Source of the DNA: Brevundimonas sp.
Lineage (GTDB): Bacteria > Pseudomonadota > Alphaproteobacteria > Caulobacterales > Caulobacteraceae
Assembly (NCBI RefSeq): GCF_016742135.1
Contig: NZ_JACVCG010000002.1
Coordinates: 186,001 to 250,000, forward strand
Reading direction: 5' to 3'
Length of the DNA: 64,000 nt
How positions within the stretch are numbered: position 1 is the stretch's first letter; every line of letters starts with the position of its first letter. A program made the translations under genes and the position numbers. Shown one piece after another: positions 48,814 to 58,613 of the stretch. The notes below the pieces were generated by a model that worked only from the letters and a program-made list of their open reading frames with translations, was not told where the DNA came from and made no database searches.

Positions 48814-50190
48814 ATGAACCGGTTCGCGAGAATGCTCCTCGTCTGTGGCGCGGGCCTTTCGGTCGCCGCCTGCGGAACGGTCAGCAACCTGCTGCCTTTC
48901 AGCCTGGGCCGTTCGCCGGATGCCGGGGCGGTCGCTTCGCAAGGCGAGCGCCTGTCGGTGCTGGAGTTCGATCAGGCCCTCGTGCCGTCGCCGGCGTTGG
49001 CGGGGCGTGACTTCTTCCTGCCAGGCCCCCAGGCGGCCGTGTCGTGGCCGGCACCGGGCGGCAATTCGGAAAACGCGGTCGAGCATGTGATCGCGGGTGC
49101 AGACTTCAGGATCGCCTGGCGCCGGAACATCGGCGCGGGCTCGGCGCGGACCCGGCAGGTGATGGCCCCGGCTGTGGCCGAGAATGGCCGTATCTTTGCG
49201 CTCGACGCCGAGCACACGGTGTCGGCTCTGGATGCGCAGAGCGGATCGGTGATCTGGCGGGCTTCGGTCAAGCCCGAGGGTCGGGAAAGCGGCGGCTTCG
49301 GTGGCGGTGTGGCCCTGGGCGGTGGAAAGGTCTTCGTCTCGTCGGGCTATCGCACCATGACGGCCTTTGATCAGACCAGCGGCGCGATGCTGTGGCAGAC
49401 GGCCGTGGACGTGCCGATCCACGGCGCTCCGACCGTGGCCGGATCGCGGGTCTATGCGATCGATCTGGACAACCAGATCCTGGCCTTCGATGTGAATACC
49501 GGTTCGGTCGCGTGGTCGTACCGGGGCATCGTGGAGCCCGCGCGTATCATGCGGGCCTCGAGCCCGGCCATCACCGGCGATACGGTGATCGCCCCGATGT
49601 CGTCGGGCGAGGTGTTCGCCTTCCGGGCCACGACCGGTCAACCGGTCTGGCAGGAAGAACTGTCGCGCACGACCCGCACCAGCGCCCTGTCGGAAATCCG
49701 TGACATCGCCGGTCGTCCCGTGATCAGCCGCGGCTTCGTCTATGCGGTCAGCCATTCGGGCGTGCTGGCGTCCATGGACATTCGCACGGGACAACCGCGC
49801 TGGCAGGTGCCGGTCGCGGCCGTCAACGCCCCGCTGCCGGTCGGCGATGTGGTCTATATCGTGTCGAAGTCGGGCGAGCTGAGCGTGCTGAACCGCGAGA
49901 CGGGCCAGGTCTACTGGACCAGGGACCTGAACGAGGGTCGCGTGCGTCAGGAAGGCGGATTCCTGGGCTTCTTCGACCGGACGGTACGCCCGACCTGGTC
50001 GGGGCCGCTGCTGGCGTCGAACCGGCTGGTGCTGACCAATTCGGATGGTGAGCTGGTCGGGCTGAATCCCAAGACCGGCGAGGTGATCTCGACCCTGCGT
50101 CTGGGGGCACCGTCCTATGTGGCGCCGACGGCCTTCAACGGGGCCATTCTGGTCGTCACGGATCGCGGTGAGGTGATCAGCGTCCGCTGA
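48814..50190 (+). CDS. bamB: BamB outer-membrane assembly lipoprotein
   Basis: A 458-residue lipoprotein. The lipobox VAAC has Cys20 after a signal sequence, and the rest forms an eight-bladed PQQ-like beta-propeller with repeats such as [56 protein letters not shown] and [14 protein letters not shown]. It is part of the BAM complex inserting outer-membrane barrels. The ATG at 48814 lies seven bases after AGGAG; an upstream in-frame ATG that overlaps yfgM would displace the signal peptide. Confidence 0.92.
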   Translation: MNRFARMLLVCGAGLSVAACGTVSNLLPFSLGRSPDAGAVASQGERLSVLEFDQALVPSPALAGRDFFLPGPQAAVSWPAPGGNSENAVEHVIAGADFRIAWRRNIGAGSARTRQVMAPAVAENGRIFALDAEHTVSALDAQSGSVIWRASVKPEGRESGGFGGGVALGGGKVFVSSGYRTMTAFDQTSGAMLWQTAVDVPIHGAPTVAGSRVYAIDLDNQILAFDVNTGSVAWSYRGIVEPARIMRASSPAITGDTVIAPMSSGEVFAFRATTGQPVWQEELSRTTRTSALSEIRDIAGRPVISRGFVYAVSHSGVLASMDIRTGQPRWQVPVAAVNAPLPVGDVVYIVSKSGELSVLNRETGQVYWTRDLNEGRVRQEGGFLGFFDRTVRPTWSGPLLASNRLVLTNSDGELVGLNPKTGEVISTLRLGAPSYVAPTAFNGAILVVTDRGEVISVR

Positions 50191-50230
50191 TCCGCCTTTC
50201 GGCCACAAGAGAAACACGCTAGACGCCGCT

Positions 50231-51856
50231 ATGGCCTTGAAACTCGCCATTGTCGGCCGCCCCAATGTAGGCAAGTCCACCCTGTTCAACAGGCTGGTAG
50301 GAAAGCGCCTGGCCCTGGTCGATGACCGGCCGGGCGTCACGCGGGATCGTCGCTATGCCCGGGGCACGCTCGGCGATCTGGAACTGACCCTGATCGACAC
50401 GGCGGGGTTCGAGGACATCACCGACGACAGTCTGGAATCGCGCATGCGCGAACAGACCGAGGCGGCCATCAGCGACGGCGACCTGATCCTGTTCATGATG
50501 GATGCCCGCGAGGGCGTGACCCCGCTGGACCGCATCTTCGCCGAACGCCTGCGCCGTCAGCCCAAGCCGGTCGTGCTGGTCGCCAACAAGTCCGAGAGCC
50601 GCGAGAGCGGAGGCGGCGTGGGCGAGGCCCACTCCCTGGGCTTTGGCGAGCCGGTGCCCCTGTCGGCCGAGCATGGCGAGGGGATGGCGGACCTCTATGC
50701 GGCCCTCGTCGCCGCCGCGGGTCAGGAATCCTTCATCGCCGATGAAGAGGACGAGGCCGACAAGCCGATCCGCATCGCCATCATCGGCCGCCCCAATGCC
50801 GGCAAGTCGACCCTGATCAACCGGTTGATCGGCGAGGATCGCATGCTGACCGGTCCCGAGGCCGGCATCACGCGCGATTCCATCTCGGTCGACTGGCAAT
50901 ATGAAGACCGGAACATCCGGCTGGTCGACACGGCCGGCATGCGCCGCAAGGCCCGCGTGCAGGAGAAGCTGGAAAAGCTGTCGGTCGCCGATACCATCCG
51001 CGCCATCACCTTTGCCGAGGTGGTCGTGCTGGTGATGGACAAGGACAACGCCTTTGACATCCAGGACCTGCAGCTGGCCGATCTGGTCGAGCGCGAGGGC
51101 CGGGCGCTGGTCTATGTGGCCTCCAAGTGGGATCTCGAGGAACAGCCCCAGGCACGACTGGCCGAGCTGACCCGGCTGGCCGAGAGCAAGCTGCCGCAGC
51201 TGCGCGGCACGCCGTTCGTGGCCCTGTCGGCGCATTCGGGCTGGGGCGTGGACCGCCTGATGCCCGCCATCCTCAAGGCCTACGACACCTGGTCGGTGAA
51301 GGTGAAGACCCGCGACCTCAACGACTGGCTGGCGCTGGCCACCCAACGACACCCGCCGCCCGCCGTCGACGGCAAGCGGATCAAGCCCAAATACATGGCC
51401 CAGACCAAGGCTCGGCCTCCGACCTTTGTGCTGTTCGCCAGCCGGGCCTCGGCCATGCCCGAGACCTACAAACGCTATCTGATCAATACCTTGCGAGAAA
51501 GTTTTGATCTGCCGGGCACGCCGATCCGCCTGACCGTCAAGTCGGGCGGGGCCAACCCCTATGCCGAGGGCGGAGCCAAGTCCGGGCCGGAACGCTACAA
51601 GGGCACAGCCAAGACCGCCCCCCGTCGCATCAAGAAGGCGGAGAAGGCCGAGGCCCTGTCGAACCTGCCCGGCAAGGCGCTGGAGCAGAAGAAGGCCGGC
51701 GGACCCAAGCCCAAGGTGATCAGCGGCCTGAAGGCGCGCTCATCGAAAAAGGCCGGCCAGAGTGTCGCCATCCAGAAGGGGGCCCGCGGGGGTGCCCGCC
51801 AGGTCAGCCGCTCCGGCCGCATCCGCACCGGCCAGAAGCACGCGCCGAAGAAGTAG
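50231..51856 (+). CDS. der: Ribosome assembly GTPase Der (EngA)
   Basis: A 541-residue tandem GTPase needed for 50S subunit assembly. G1 motifs are GRPNVGKST (start) and GRPNAGKST (about 190), with DTAGFED and DTAGMRR as the switch II motifs, then a KH-like domain ending at about 440. A basic, Lys/Gly-rich C-terminal extension of about 100 residues (for example [16 protein letters not shown] and [13 protein letters not shown]) exceeds the usual family length. It begins 40 bases after bamB. Confidence 0.94.
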   Translation: MALKLAIVGRPNVGKSTLFNRLVGKRLALVDDRPGVTRDRRYARGTLGDLELTLIDTAGFEDITDDSLESRMREQTEAAISDGDLILFMMDAREGVTPLDRIFAERLRRQPKPVVLVANKSESRESGGGVGEAHSLGFGEPVPLSAEHGEGMADLYAALVAAAGQESFIADEEDEADKPIRIAIIGRPNAGKSTLINRLIGEDRMLTGPEAGITRDSISVDWQYEDRNIRLVDTAGMRRKARVQEKLEKLSVADTIRAITFAEVVVLVMDKDNAFDIQDLQLADLVEREGRALVYVASKWDLEEQPQARLAELTRLAESKLPQLRGTPFVALSAHSGWGVDRLMPAILKAYDTWSVKVKTRDLNDWLALATQRHPPPAVDGKRIKPKYMAQTKARPPTFVLFASRASAMPETYKRYLINTLRESFDLPGTPIRLTVKSGGANPYAEGGAKSGPERYKGTAKTAPRRIKKAEKAEALSNLPGKALEQKKAGGPKPKVISGLKARSSKKAGQSVAIQKGARGGARQVSRSGRIRTGQKHAPKK

Positions 51857-51866
51857 GGGGGCGGCG

Positions 51867-52520
51867 ATGTCCAAAGGCCTCGCCATCGTTTTCACCTTCG
51901 GTGTGCTCGCGGCGGCTTTGGTCGCGGGCTGGTACAGCAACCGGCAAGCCCTCTATTTCCCGCCCGAGCTCCACACAACGGCCAACGAGTGCATCCCCGA
52001 ACCTGGCTTACGGTATCGCGGCCTTGTCCTCGCTAGGGAAGATGCGGTTTGGTGGGGCGAGGTTATGGCAGACCTCGGCGAGCCATCCCTCTACCAACGC
52101 CCCGCAGGATCGCCGCGTGTTGTGCGCCTGGTCTGGGACCCCGGCTATGACGGTCCCATGTCGGTCCGACTGGAAGCTGGAGAGGATGGTCAGTGGACCA
52201 TGAGGGCCAGGAGTTTGTCCCTTTATCCCCGCTATCGGCCGGGGCGCGACGGTCCTCCCACGGGAGAGATTGTCCGTCGCCTGGACGCTCGGGAAGTCGG
52301 GTCATTCGAGCGCCTGCTGGATAGATCAGGCTTGATAAGGAGCCCCTCAAGCAGTTGTGTGGCTGGCGGGGTCGATGGCATTTCCTGGATCATCGAGACA
52401 TTCGATCCCGTTGAAGGGTATCGCTACAACTACAGGCAGACCCCGCAGGAGGGCCCGTTCTACGAACTCGGCGCCTTCATGTCTGACCTAGCGGGCTGGG
52501 ATTACGGCCCGGGGTATTAG
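51867..52520 (+). CDS. Unknown protein with N-terminal membrane anchor
   Basis: A 217-residue protein with a short N-terminal TM or uncleaved signal (LAIVFTFGVLAAALVAGWYSN), then an extracytoplasmic domain with no recognised motif. Two cysteines (in NECIPEPG and SSSCVAGG) could pair. It begins ten bases after the der stop with a G-rich ribosome site. It may be a genome-specific addition; base use is somewhat less GC-biased than der. No function is proposed. Confidence 0.68.
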   Translation: MSKGLAIVFTFGVLAAALVAGWYSNRQALYFPPELHTTANECIPEPGLRYRGLVLAREDAVWWGEVMADLGEPSLYQRPAGSPRVVRLVWDPGYDGPMSVRLEAGEDGQWTMRARSLSLYPRYRPGRDGPPTGEIVRRLDAREVGSFERLLDRSGLIRSPSSSCVAGGVDGISWIIETFDPVEGYRYNYRQTPQEGPFYELGAFMSDLAGWDYGPGY

Positions 52521-52530
52521 GCAGCCCCCC

Positions 52531-52983
52531 TCAGCTGCACTCGTCGATCATGAACTGGAAGACGGCCCAGACCATCTCGGCCAGATACTCGTCATCGAAC
52601 AGCATGCCCGCCAGCTCGTCTTCGGCCATGTGACCGGCCCGGAAGACAAGCAGTTCTCCATCCAGCTCAAGGTCGCTCAGCTGTCCCCAGGCGATGCGGT
52701 AATGCGGGGCCGGGTTCACGTTCGGGCTGTTTTCCAGAATGGTCGGCGTGGCCAGTTCCATATGGCAGTCGGAGGTCACCTTCGCGCCGCTGATCTCGCG
52801 GATCATGTACCAGTGCTCGGGCGTGTCCTCGTCGCCGGCCACATTCATGATGAGGACGGATTCGGTCGAGAACATCTGGACCATGGCACCTTCCAGCTCG
52901 GCGCGGCTGGGGTCCTGGGCAGAGACCGCGACCGGCGTCAGAAGCAGCAGGAGGGTGGTCAGACCCGCGAAAAGAAGGCGCAT
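52531..52983 (-). CDS. Small secreted protein of unknown function
   Basis: A 150-residue protein with signal peptide MRLLFAGLTTLLLLLTPVAVSAQ. The acidic mature part has two cysteines, one near the C-terminus (IDECS) and one in TSDCHMEL, suggesting a disulfide. No family recognised. It is convergent with the preceding gene (ten bases apart). It follows the SDR gene on the same strand after 60 bases but probably has its own promoter, since it does not belong to the conserved purF run. Confidence 0.68.
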   Translation of the reverse strand: MRLLFAGLTTLLLLLTPVAVSAQDPSRAELEGAMVQMFSTESVLIMNVAGDEDTPEHWYMIREISGAKVTSDCHMELATPTILENSPNVNPAPHYRIAWGQLSDLELDGELLVFRAGHMAEDELAGMLFDDEYLAEMVWAVFQFMIDECS

Positions 52984-53043
52984 GGGAATCTCCGATTTTG
53001 CGGCGACGCTATCAGCGCATTTCCGGATCGAACAGCGATTTGT

Positions 53044-53784
53044 TCAGGCCCGGGCAGCCCGCCAGTCCTTGAAGCTCACAACCCCGGGGGGCACCTGATC
53101 GCCGCGCGCCAGATCGACGATCAGGGGCGCGATTTCCGACGGATGGGGCAGGGTTTCGGGATCCTCGCCCGGATAGGCCTGGGCCCGCAGGCGGGTGCGC
53201 ATGCGACCCGGATCGAGCACAGTCGCGCGGATCGGGGTGGACTCGATCTCATCGGCCCAGCACCGCACCAGCACCTCGGCCGCCGCCTTGGTCGCAGCAT
53301 AGCTGCCCCAGAAGGCCTTGGGCGCACTGGCCAGACTGGTGGTCAGGTGGATGGCCCGACCGGCATCAGAGGCCCGCAGCAGCGGCTCCAGCGAGCGGAT
53401 CAGGCGATAGACGGCGGTCAGATTGACCTTTTCGATCTTGGCGAACTGGCGCGGGTCCGCATGGGCGACCGGGGTCAGGCCCTCGGCCCCCAGGGTGGCG
53501 GCGGTGTTGACCCAGACGTCCAGCCGTCCGAACCGCGCGTAAAGCGCCCCGCCCAGCCGGTCGATGGCGCCGCCGTCAACCAGATCGAACGGGATCAGGG
53601 TGGCGTGCTGGCCGGTCGCGGCAAAAACAGCGTCGTCCAGCTCTTCCAGTCCGCCCTGGGTGCGGGCGGTGGCCACGACATGCGCGCCGGCGCGGGCGAG
53701 GCCGAGAGCCGCTTCATAGCCGATCCCGCGCGAGGCGCCCGTGACCAGGGCGATACGGTCTTTCAACACAGGGGCATCAACCAT
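53044..53784 (-). CDS. Short-chain dehydrogenase/reductase
   Basis: A 246-residue SDR. The cofactor motif is VTGASRGIGYEAA. An NTAATLG segment stands where classical members have NNAG. The catalytic Ser-Tyr-Lys is in TTSLASAPKAFWGSYAATK. The second-strand ATARTQGG (Arg) favours NADPH. The substrate is unknown. It starts three bases after purF, so it is co-transcribed with it; this purF-SDR pairing suggests housekeeping status in this lineage. Confidence 0.88.
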   Translation of the reverse strand: MVDAPVLKDRIALVTGASRGIGYEAALGLARAGAHVVATARTQGGLEELDDAVFAATGQHATLIPFDLVDGGAIDRLGGALYARFGRLDVWVNTAATLGAEGLTPVAHADPRQFAKIEKVNLTAVYRLIRSLEPLLRASDAGRAIHLTTSLASAPKAFWGSYAATKAAAEVLVRCWADEIESTPIRATVLDPGRMRTRLRAQAYPGEDPETLPHPSEIAPLIVDLARGDQVPPGVVSFKDWRAARA

Positions 53785-53787
53785 GGA

Positions 53788-55293
53788 TCAGGCGCTGACC
53801 AGCAGGGACAGCTGGCGCGGATTGGCGTCGCGGCCCCCTTCCTCGATCTCGCGGTCGAGCAGGCGCGTGGGATAGTCGCCGGTGAAATAGTGGTCGGTGA
53901 ACTGCGGATTGGCCCGGTCGCGCGGACCGGCCTCCATGGCGGCATAGAGGCCGTCAACGGACAGGAAGCCCAGGCTGTCGACCTCCAGGTGGGCGCGCAT
54001 TTCCTCGAGCGTTTTGTTGGCCGCCAGCAGCTGCCCGCGCTCGGGCATGTCGATGCCGTAAAAGTCGGGATAGAGAATGGGCGGACTGGCCGAGCGAAGG
54101 TGCACCTCGGTGGCACCGGCGGCACGGACGGCGCGCACCAGCTTGACCGAGGTGGTGCCGCGCACGATGGAGTCGTCGATCAGCACCACCCGCTTGCCCT
54201 GGAGAACCGACCGGTTGGGGCTGTGTTTCATGCGCACCCCCTTCTGCCGGGCGCCCTGGCTGGGCTGGATGAACGTGCGGCCCAGATAGTGGCTGCGGAT
54301 GATGCCCATCTCATAGGGGATCCCGCTGGCCTGGGCATAGCCGAGCGCGGCGGGCACGCCCGAGTCCGGCACCGGCACCACGACATCGGCCTCGACCGCG
54401 TGCTCGCGGGCCAGACCCTGACCCATGCGCTTGCGCACCTCATAGACCGAGCGGCCGTTCACCACGCTGTCGGGGCGCGCGAAATAGACATATTCGAACA
54501 GACACGGGCGCGCGGCGCGCGCCGGGAAGGGCTTGAGCGAGCTCAGGCCCTGATCGTCGATGACCACCACCTCGCCGTGTTCGACATCGCGGACGAAGGT
54601 CGCGCCCATGCTGTCGAGCGCACAGGTTTCCGAGGCCAGCACCCAGGCGTCACCCAGCTTGCCCAGCACCAGCGGCCGGATACCCAGCGGGTCGCGCGCG
54701 CCGATCATCTTCTTGGGCGTCTGGGCCACCAGGGCATAGCCGCCCTCGATCCGCGCCAGGGCGTCAATGAAGCGGTCGACGACGCGGGCCTTTCGGCTGC
54801 GGGCGATCAGGTGAAGGATGACCTCCGAGTCCGAGGTCGACTGGAAGATGGCACCCTCGGCGACCAGCTGGTTCCGCAGGAACAGGAAGTTCGTCAGATT
54901 GCCGTTGTGGGCCACGGCGATGCCGCCGGTATCCAGATCGGCGAACATCGGCTGGATGTTGCGCAAAAAGCTGCCGCCCGAGGTGGAATAGCGGGTGTGG
55001 CCGACGGCGGCCGAGCCGGGCAGGCGCCCGGTCAGATCGGTGCTGCCGAAGGCCTCGCCCACCAGACCGACGTGGCGCTCGGTATGGAAATGGGTGTCGG
55101 CCACGCTGGCGATGCCGCAGGCTTCCTGTCCGCGATGCTGCAGGGCGTGCAGGCCGAGGGCGACGATGGAGGAGGCTTCGTTGGCGGCCGCGCCCCAGAC
55201 CCCGCACACACCGCACTCCAGCCGCAGCTGGTCATCCTCGGCCTCGCGCTCAGGCCAGTGATGGACGACGGGATCGGCGAGGCGGTGGGACAT
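53788..55293 (-). CDS. purF: Amidophosphoribosyltransferase
   Basis: A 501-residue enzyme of the first committed step of purine synthesis, making phosphoribosylamine from PRPP and glutamine. A propeptide of about 26 residues ends in LRLE; the mature N-terminal nucleophile is Cys27 in ECGVCGVWG. The glutaminase motifs include VGHTRYSTSG and VAHNGNLTN. The PRPP loop VVLIDDSIVRGTTSVKLV lies in the second half. The catalytic Cys position matches the processed form. It lies between cvpA and an SDR gene on the minus strand. Confidence 0.95.
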   Translation of the reverse strand: MSHRLADPVVHHWPEREAEDDQLRLECGVCGVWGAAANEASSIVALGLHALQHRGQEACGIASVADTHFHTERHVGLVGEAFGSTDLTGRLPGSAAVGHTRYSTSGGSFLRNIQPMFADLDTGGIAVAHNGNLTNFLFLRNQLVAEGAIFQSTSDSEVILHLIARSRKARVVDRFIDALARIEGGYALVAQTPKKMIGARDPLGIRPLVLGKLGDAWVLASETCALDSMGATFVRDVEHGEVVVIDDQGLSSLKPFPARAARPCLFEYVYFARPDSVVNGRSVYEVRKRMGQGLAREHAVEADVVVPVPDSGVPAALGYAQASGIPYEMGIIRSHYLGRTFIQPSQGARQKGVRMKHSPNRSVLQGKRVVLIDDSIVRGTTSVKLVRAVRAAGATEVHLRSASPPILYPDFYGIDMPERGQLLAANKTLEEMRAHLEVDSLGFLSVDGLYAAMEAGPRDRANPQFTDHYFTGDYPTRLLDREIEEGGRDANPRQLSLLVSA

Positions 55294-55322
55294 CGTCGGC
55301 GGCTCCGATGACCGGGAGGAAA

Positions 55323-55919
55323 CTACTCGGGGGCGTTGTCGGGCGAGTTAGGCCCTGTTTGTGTTTTCGGCAAGGCGTCGTCACCGGAAAACCCTTGGCG
55401 TACGGAGGAATCCACGACCGGTGCCAGGGCGTCGGCGCCCCGTCCGATTCCCGGCAGGATGAACTGGATCATACGGGCCGCGCCGGCGCTGACGGAATAA
55501 AGGCCGGCCTCGCCCAGCCAGCGAGGCGTCCTCTCGCCGGGCATGGCGGCCACGATCACCAGATGGATGGCGCCCAGCAAGACCAGGGCGCGCGTCACAC
55601 CGACGACGATGCCGAAGACCCGGTCGATCCCGCCCAGATGCGGATGGGCCTGGGCCCGGCGCGACAGGGTCGAGCCAAAAATCCGGACGCCGAAATAGAC
55701 GATCAGGAAGCTGGCCAGGGCCGCCAGCAGAGTCCCGGCCCAGTCGGGATCGACCAGCGCCTTGCCGACCGGGGCAGAGAAGGGCAGGGCGATCAGGGCA
55801 ATGAAGGCCGCCAGCACAAAGCTGAGCAGGGTCAGAAGCTCACGCGTGCCGCCCCGGATCCAGCCCGCCGCCGCCGAGGCCAGAAGAACCAGTACGGCAA
55901 AGACGTCCCAGGCGGTCAC
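55323..55919 (-). CDS. cvpA: CvpA-family membrane protein
   Basis: A 198-residue protein with four TM helices: AWDVFAVLVLLASAAAGWIRG, LLSFVLAAFIALIAL, LLAALASFLIVYFGVRI and VVGVTRALVLLGAIHLVI. This is the CvpA fold, associated with colicin V production and envelope homeostasis. The GTG at 55919 follows GGAGGAG by five bases; the frame upstream is repeat sequence. The order cvpA-purF matches many proteobacteria. A dispersed repeat lies between it and radA. Confidence 0.88.
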   Translation of the reverse strand: MTAWDVFAVLVLLASAAAGWIRGGTRELLTLLSFVLAAFIALIALPFSAPVGKALVDPDWAGTLLAALASFLIVYFGVRIFGSTLSRRAQAHPHLGGIDRVFGIVVGVTRALVLLGAIHLVIVAAMPGERTPRWLGEAGLYSVSAGAARMIQFILPGIGRGADALAPVVDSSVRQGFSGDDALPKTQTGPNSPDNAPE

Positions 55920-55922
55920 GGC

Positions 55923-56082
55923 GTCTCCTCCCCATTGCAAATGGGGAGGGGGACCGCGAAGCGGTGGAGGGGTTCTTTCCGCCCCACTGACCTGCTCGTG
56001 CTCGTCATACAACCCCTCCGTCTCGCCGGCTGCGCCGTCGATCCACCTCCCCATTCACTGCGCGAACAGGGAGGAGACAGGC
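55923..56082. repeat. Dispersed inverted repeat pair between cvpA and radA
   Basis: A hairpin CCTCCCCATT-GCA-AATGGGGAGG is followed by GGGACCGCGAAGCGGTGGAGGGG. About 60 bases on, the same element appears inverted (CCCCTCCG ... CCACCTCCCCATT ... GGGAGGAGAC). GTCTCCTCCC and GGGAGGAGAC bound the whole. It is a different family from the 12.2-kb element. It contains no gene. Its left edge supplies the ribosome binding site of cvpA. Confidence 0.72.
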
Positions 56083-56084
56083 GT

Positions 56085-57461
56085 TTAATACCTGCTTTGC
56101 GAGATTCGTTCGACCGCCTCCGCCAGACGGCTGAGCGAGGTAGCTGTCATGTCGCCGGGTTCGTGGGTCAGGGGCGGGCACAGGGCCCTGTCGAAGCCCA
56201 GCTTGCGGGCCTCGCGCAGCCGCGCCTCGGCCCGGCCGGCGGCCCGGACCTCGCCGGACAGGCCGATCTCGCCAAACACCACACAGCCACGCGGCAGGGG
56301 CTTGTCGCAGACCGAACTGATCAGGGCAGCGGCGGCGGCGAGGTCCGCGGCGGGCTCATTGATCTTCAGGCCTCCAGCGACGTTCAGATAGATGTCGCGA
56401 TCGCCAAAGCCGAGGCCGCAGCGCGACTCCAGCACCGCCAGCACCATGGCAAGACGCCCGGAATCCCAGCCCACCACCGCACGTCGCGGCGTGCCATAGG
56501 CCGAGGGTGCCGACAGGGCCTGGATCTCGACCAGGACCGGGCGCGAGCCCTCGATCCCGGCAAAGACGGCGGTGCCTGGCTCGCGCTCTGACCGGTCCCC
56601 GTTCTGGTCGCCGAGGAACAGCGACGAGGGGTTGGTGACTTCGCGCAGGCCCGTGTCGCCCATCTCGAATACGCCGATCTCGTCAGTGGCGCCAAAGCGG
56701 TTCTTGCCGGCGCGCAGCACCCTGAACGGATAGCCGCGCTCGCCCTCGAAATTCAGGACCGCATCGACCATGTGCTCGACCACCCGGGGGCCGGCGACCT
56801 GTCCGTCCTTGGTCACGTGCCCAACCAGGATCATGGCCGGACCGCCCGCCTTGGCCAGACGTACCAGTTCGGACGCACAGGCCCGCACCTGGACGATGGA
56901 ACCGGGCCCGGCCTCGTGCACGTCGGACCACAGGGTCTGGACGGAATCGATCACAACCAGATCAAAGGTCTCGCGCTTCAGCGTCGCCACGATCTCACGC
57001 AGCGCCGTGGCCGAGGCGAGGGCGACGTCGGCCTCCGACAGGCCCATGCGCCGGGCACGCGAGCGGATCTGCTCGACCGCCTCCTCGCCCGACAGATAGG
57101 CGACCCTGGCGCCCTTCAGCGCCGCGCGCGCGCAGACCTCAAGCAGCAGCGTCGACTTGCCGACGCCCGGGTCACCACTGATCAGCAGGGCCGAGCCGGG
57201 CACCAGACCGCCCCCGCATACACGGTCGAATTCGCTGACGCCGGTGATCAGGCGAGGCGGGTCGGGGCTTTCGGAGCGCAGATCCTCGAACTGGATGCCG
57301 CGCGCCCGCTTGGTCGCTGCTGGCTTGAGCCCGCCGGGCGGGGCGCTGGCCACCTCCTCGGTCAGGCAGTTCCACTCGCCGCAGGCCGAGCACTGGCCCG
57401 CCCATTTGGCATGGACGGCGCCGCAGACGCGGCAGATGTATTGGGATGAGTCACGCGCCAT
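56085..57461 (-). CDS. radA: DNA repair protein RadA
   Basis: A 458-residue RadA/Sms. It starts with a four-Cys zinc finger (Cys10, 13, 24, 27 in YICRVC ... CSACGEW). The RecA-like core has Walker A SGDPGVGKST and the RadA-specific KNRFG. A Lon-like C-terminal domain without the protease Ser follows. RadA drives branch migration in recombination. The neighbours dnaB, alr and cvpA are on the same strand. A dispersed repeat separates it from cvpA. Confidence 0.95.
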   Translation of the reverse strand: MARDSSQYICRVCGAVHAKWAGQCSACGEWNCLTEEVASAPPGGLKPAATKRARGIQFEDLRSESPDPPRLITGVSEFDRVCGGGLVPGSALLISGDPGVGKSTLLLEVCARAALKGARVAYLSGEEAVEQIRSRARRMGLSEADVALASATALREIVATLKRETFDLVVIDSVQTLWSDVHEAGPGSIVQVRACASELVRLAKAGGPAMILVGHVTKDGQVAGPRVVEHMVDAVLNFEGERGYPFRVLRAGKNRFGATDEIGVFEMGDTGLREVTNPSSLFLGDQNGDRSEREPGTAVFAGIEGSRPVLVEIQALSAPSAYGTPRRAVVGWDSGRLAMVLAVLESRCGLGFGDRDIYLNVAGGLKINEPAADLAAAAALISSVCDKPLPRGCVVFGEIGLSGEVRAAGRAEARLREARKLGFDRALCPPLTHEPGDMTATSLSRLAEAVERISQSRY

Positions 57462-57535
57462 GCGGTTCGCTTACACCGAATCCCGAGGCGGGCGCAGCGG
57501 CGGAAATGCGGGCTACGACCGATCCTGACGTAGCC

Positions 57536-58570
57536 TCAGCCGGAGTAGGTGCGATCCACCCGGCTGCCGACCGAGGTCAGCAGCTCATAGGCGATGGTGC
57601 CGGTGTCGCGCGCGGCATCGTCGATCGGCCGGTTCGGCCCGAACAGCTCGACCCGGTCGCCCTCGACCACATCCAGTCCGGTGACGTCGACCGCCAGCGC
57701 GTCCATGGAAATCCGCCCCAGAATGGGCCGCAGATGTCCGGCCACGAAGACCTGGCCCCGGGGGCTGGTGGCGCGCATCACCCCGTCGGCATAGCCGGCG
57801 CCAACGGTGGCGACGGTCAGAGGCTGGACGGCCACCTTCCCCCGGGCATAGCCCACGCTTTCACCCGTCGGGACCTGCCGCACCTGCAGGATCGGGGCGC
57901 TGAAGGTGGCGACAGGCCGGATCCGCGGATCGGGCCGCCCCTCGGGGCCCCCGCCCCACAGGCTGATGCCGGGTCGCACGGCATCGAAGGCATAGTCGGG
58001 CCCCAGGAAGCAGCCGCCCGAATTGGCAAACGACGCCGGGATGTCGGCATAGCGACGGCGGATGGCGGCGAAGCTGTCGCGCTGCTGCCGGTTCATCGGG
58101 CTGTCAGGCTCATCGGCGCAGGCCAGATGGCTCATGACCAGCGCCAGCCCGGCGAAGGGGGCGGGGGCATCTTCCGGCCGGAAGCCCAGCCGGTTCATGC
58201 CGGTGTCGATATGCAGGCCGCACGCGCCGCCCCCGGCCTCCTGCCAGCGGCTCAACTGGTCGGCGTGATTGATCACGGGGCGAAGACCCGCGTCCCTGAG
58301 CGCCGCCGCAGCCCCTGAGGTGCAGCCATCCAGCACATAGATGACCGGCGCTTCGCCCACGGCCTCGCGCAGGGCCACGCCTTCGGAGAGGCGCGCCACG
58401 AAGAAGGTGCGCGCCCCCGCCCGCATCAGCCGCGTCACGCAGGCCCCGGCCCCAAGCCCATAGGCGTCGGCCTTGACCACCGGCTGGACCGGCCGTCCGG
58501 TCAGTCGCGCGAGACAATCATGGTTGGCGGCAAGGGCGTCGAGATCGACCGACAGGCGGGCACGGGTCAT
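57536..58570 (-). CDS. alr: Alanine racemase
   Basis: A 344-residue PLP enzyme giving D-alanine for peptidoglycan. The Schiff-base lysine is Lys33 in VVKADAYGLG; the second catalytic-base region is GVMRATS/ GYADG, and DTGMNRLGF and GRISMDALAVD are other family motifs. The start at 58570 was chosen because MTRARLSVDLDAL is the usual beginning; a longer open frame upstream overlaps non-coding sequence. It follows dnaB by 43 bases on the minus strand. Confidence 0.93.
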   Translation of the reverse strand: MTRARLSVDLDALAANHDCLARLTGRPVQPVVKADAYGLGAGACVTRLMRAGARTFFVARLSEGVALREAVGEAPVIYVLDGCTSGAAAALRDAGLRPVINHADQLSRWQEAGGGACGLHIDTGMNRLGFRPEDAPAPFAGLALVMSHLACADEPDSPMNRQQRDSFAAIRRRYADIPASFANSGGCFLGPDYAFDAVRPGISLWGGGPEGRPDPRIRPVATFSAPILQVRQVPTGESVGYARGKVAVQPLTVATVGAGYADGVMRATSPRGQVFVAGHLRPILGRISMDALAVDVTGLDVVEGDRVELFGPNRPIDDAARDTGTIAYELLTSVGSRVDRTYSG

Positions 58571-58613
58571 CCGCCCCTTATGCCGCAGGTGCGAAGGGAA
58601 CGAAACGCCCGGG

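Noticed and set aside
52630..55311. An 893-codon open frame on the plus strand
   Set aside because: It covers the opposite strand of purF, the SDR and a small secreted-protein gene, and shows only shadow-frame composition.
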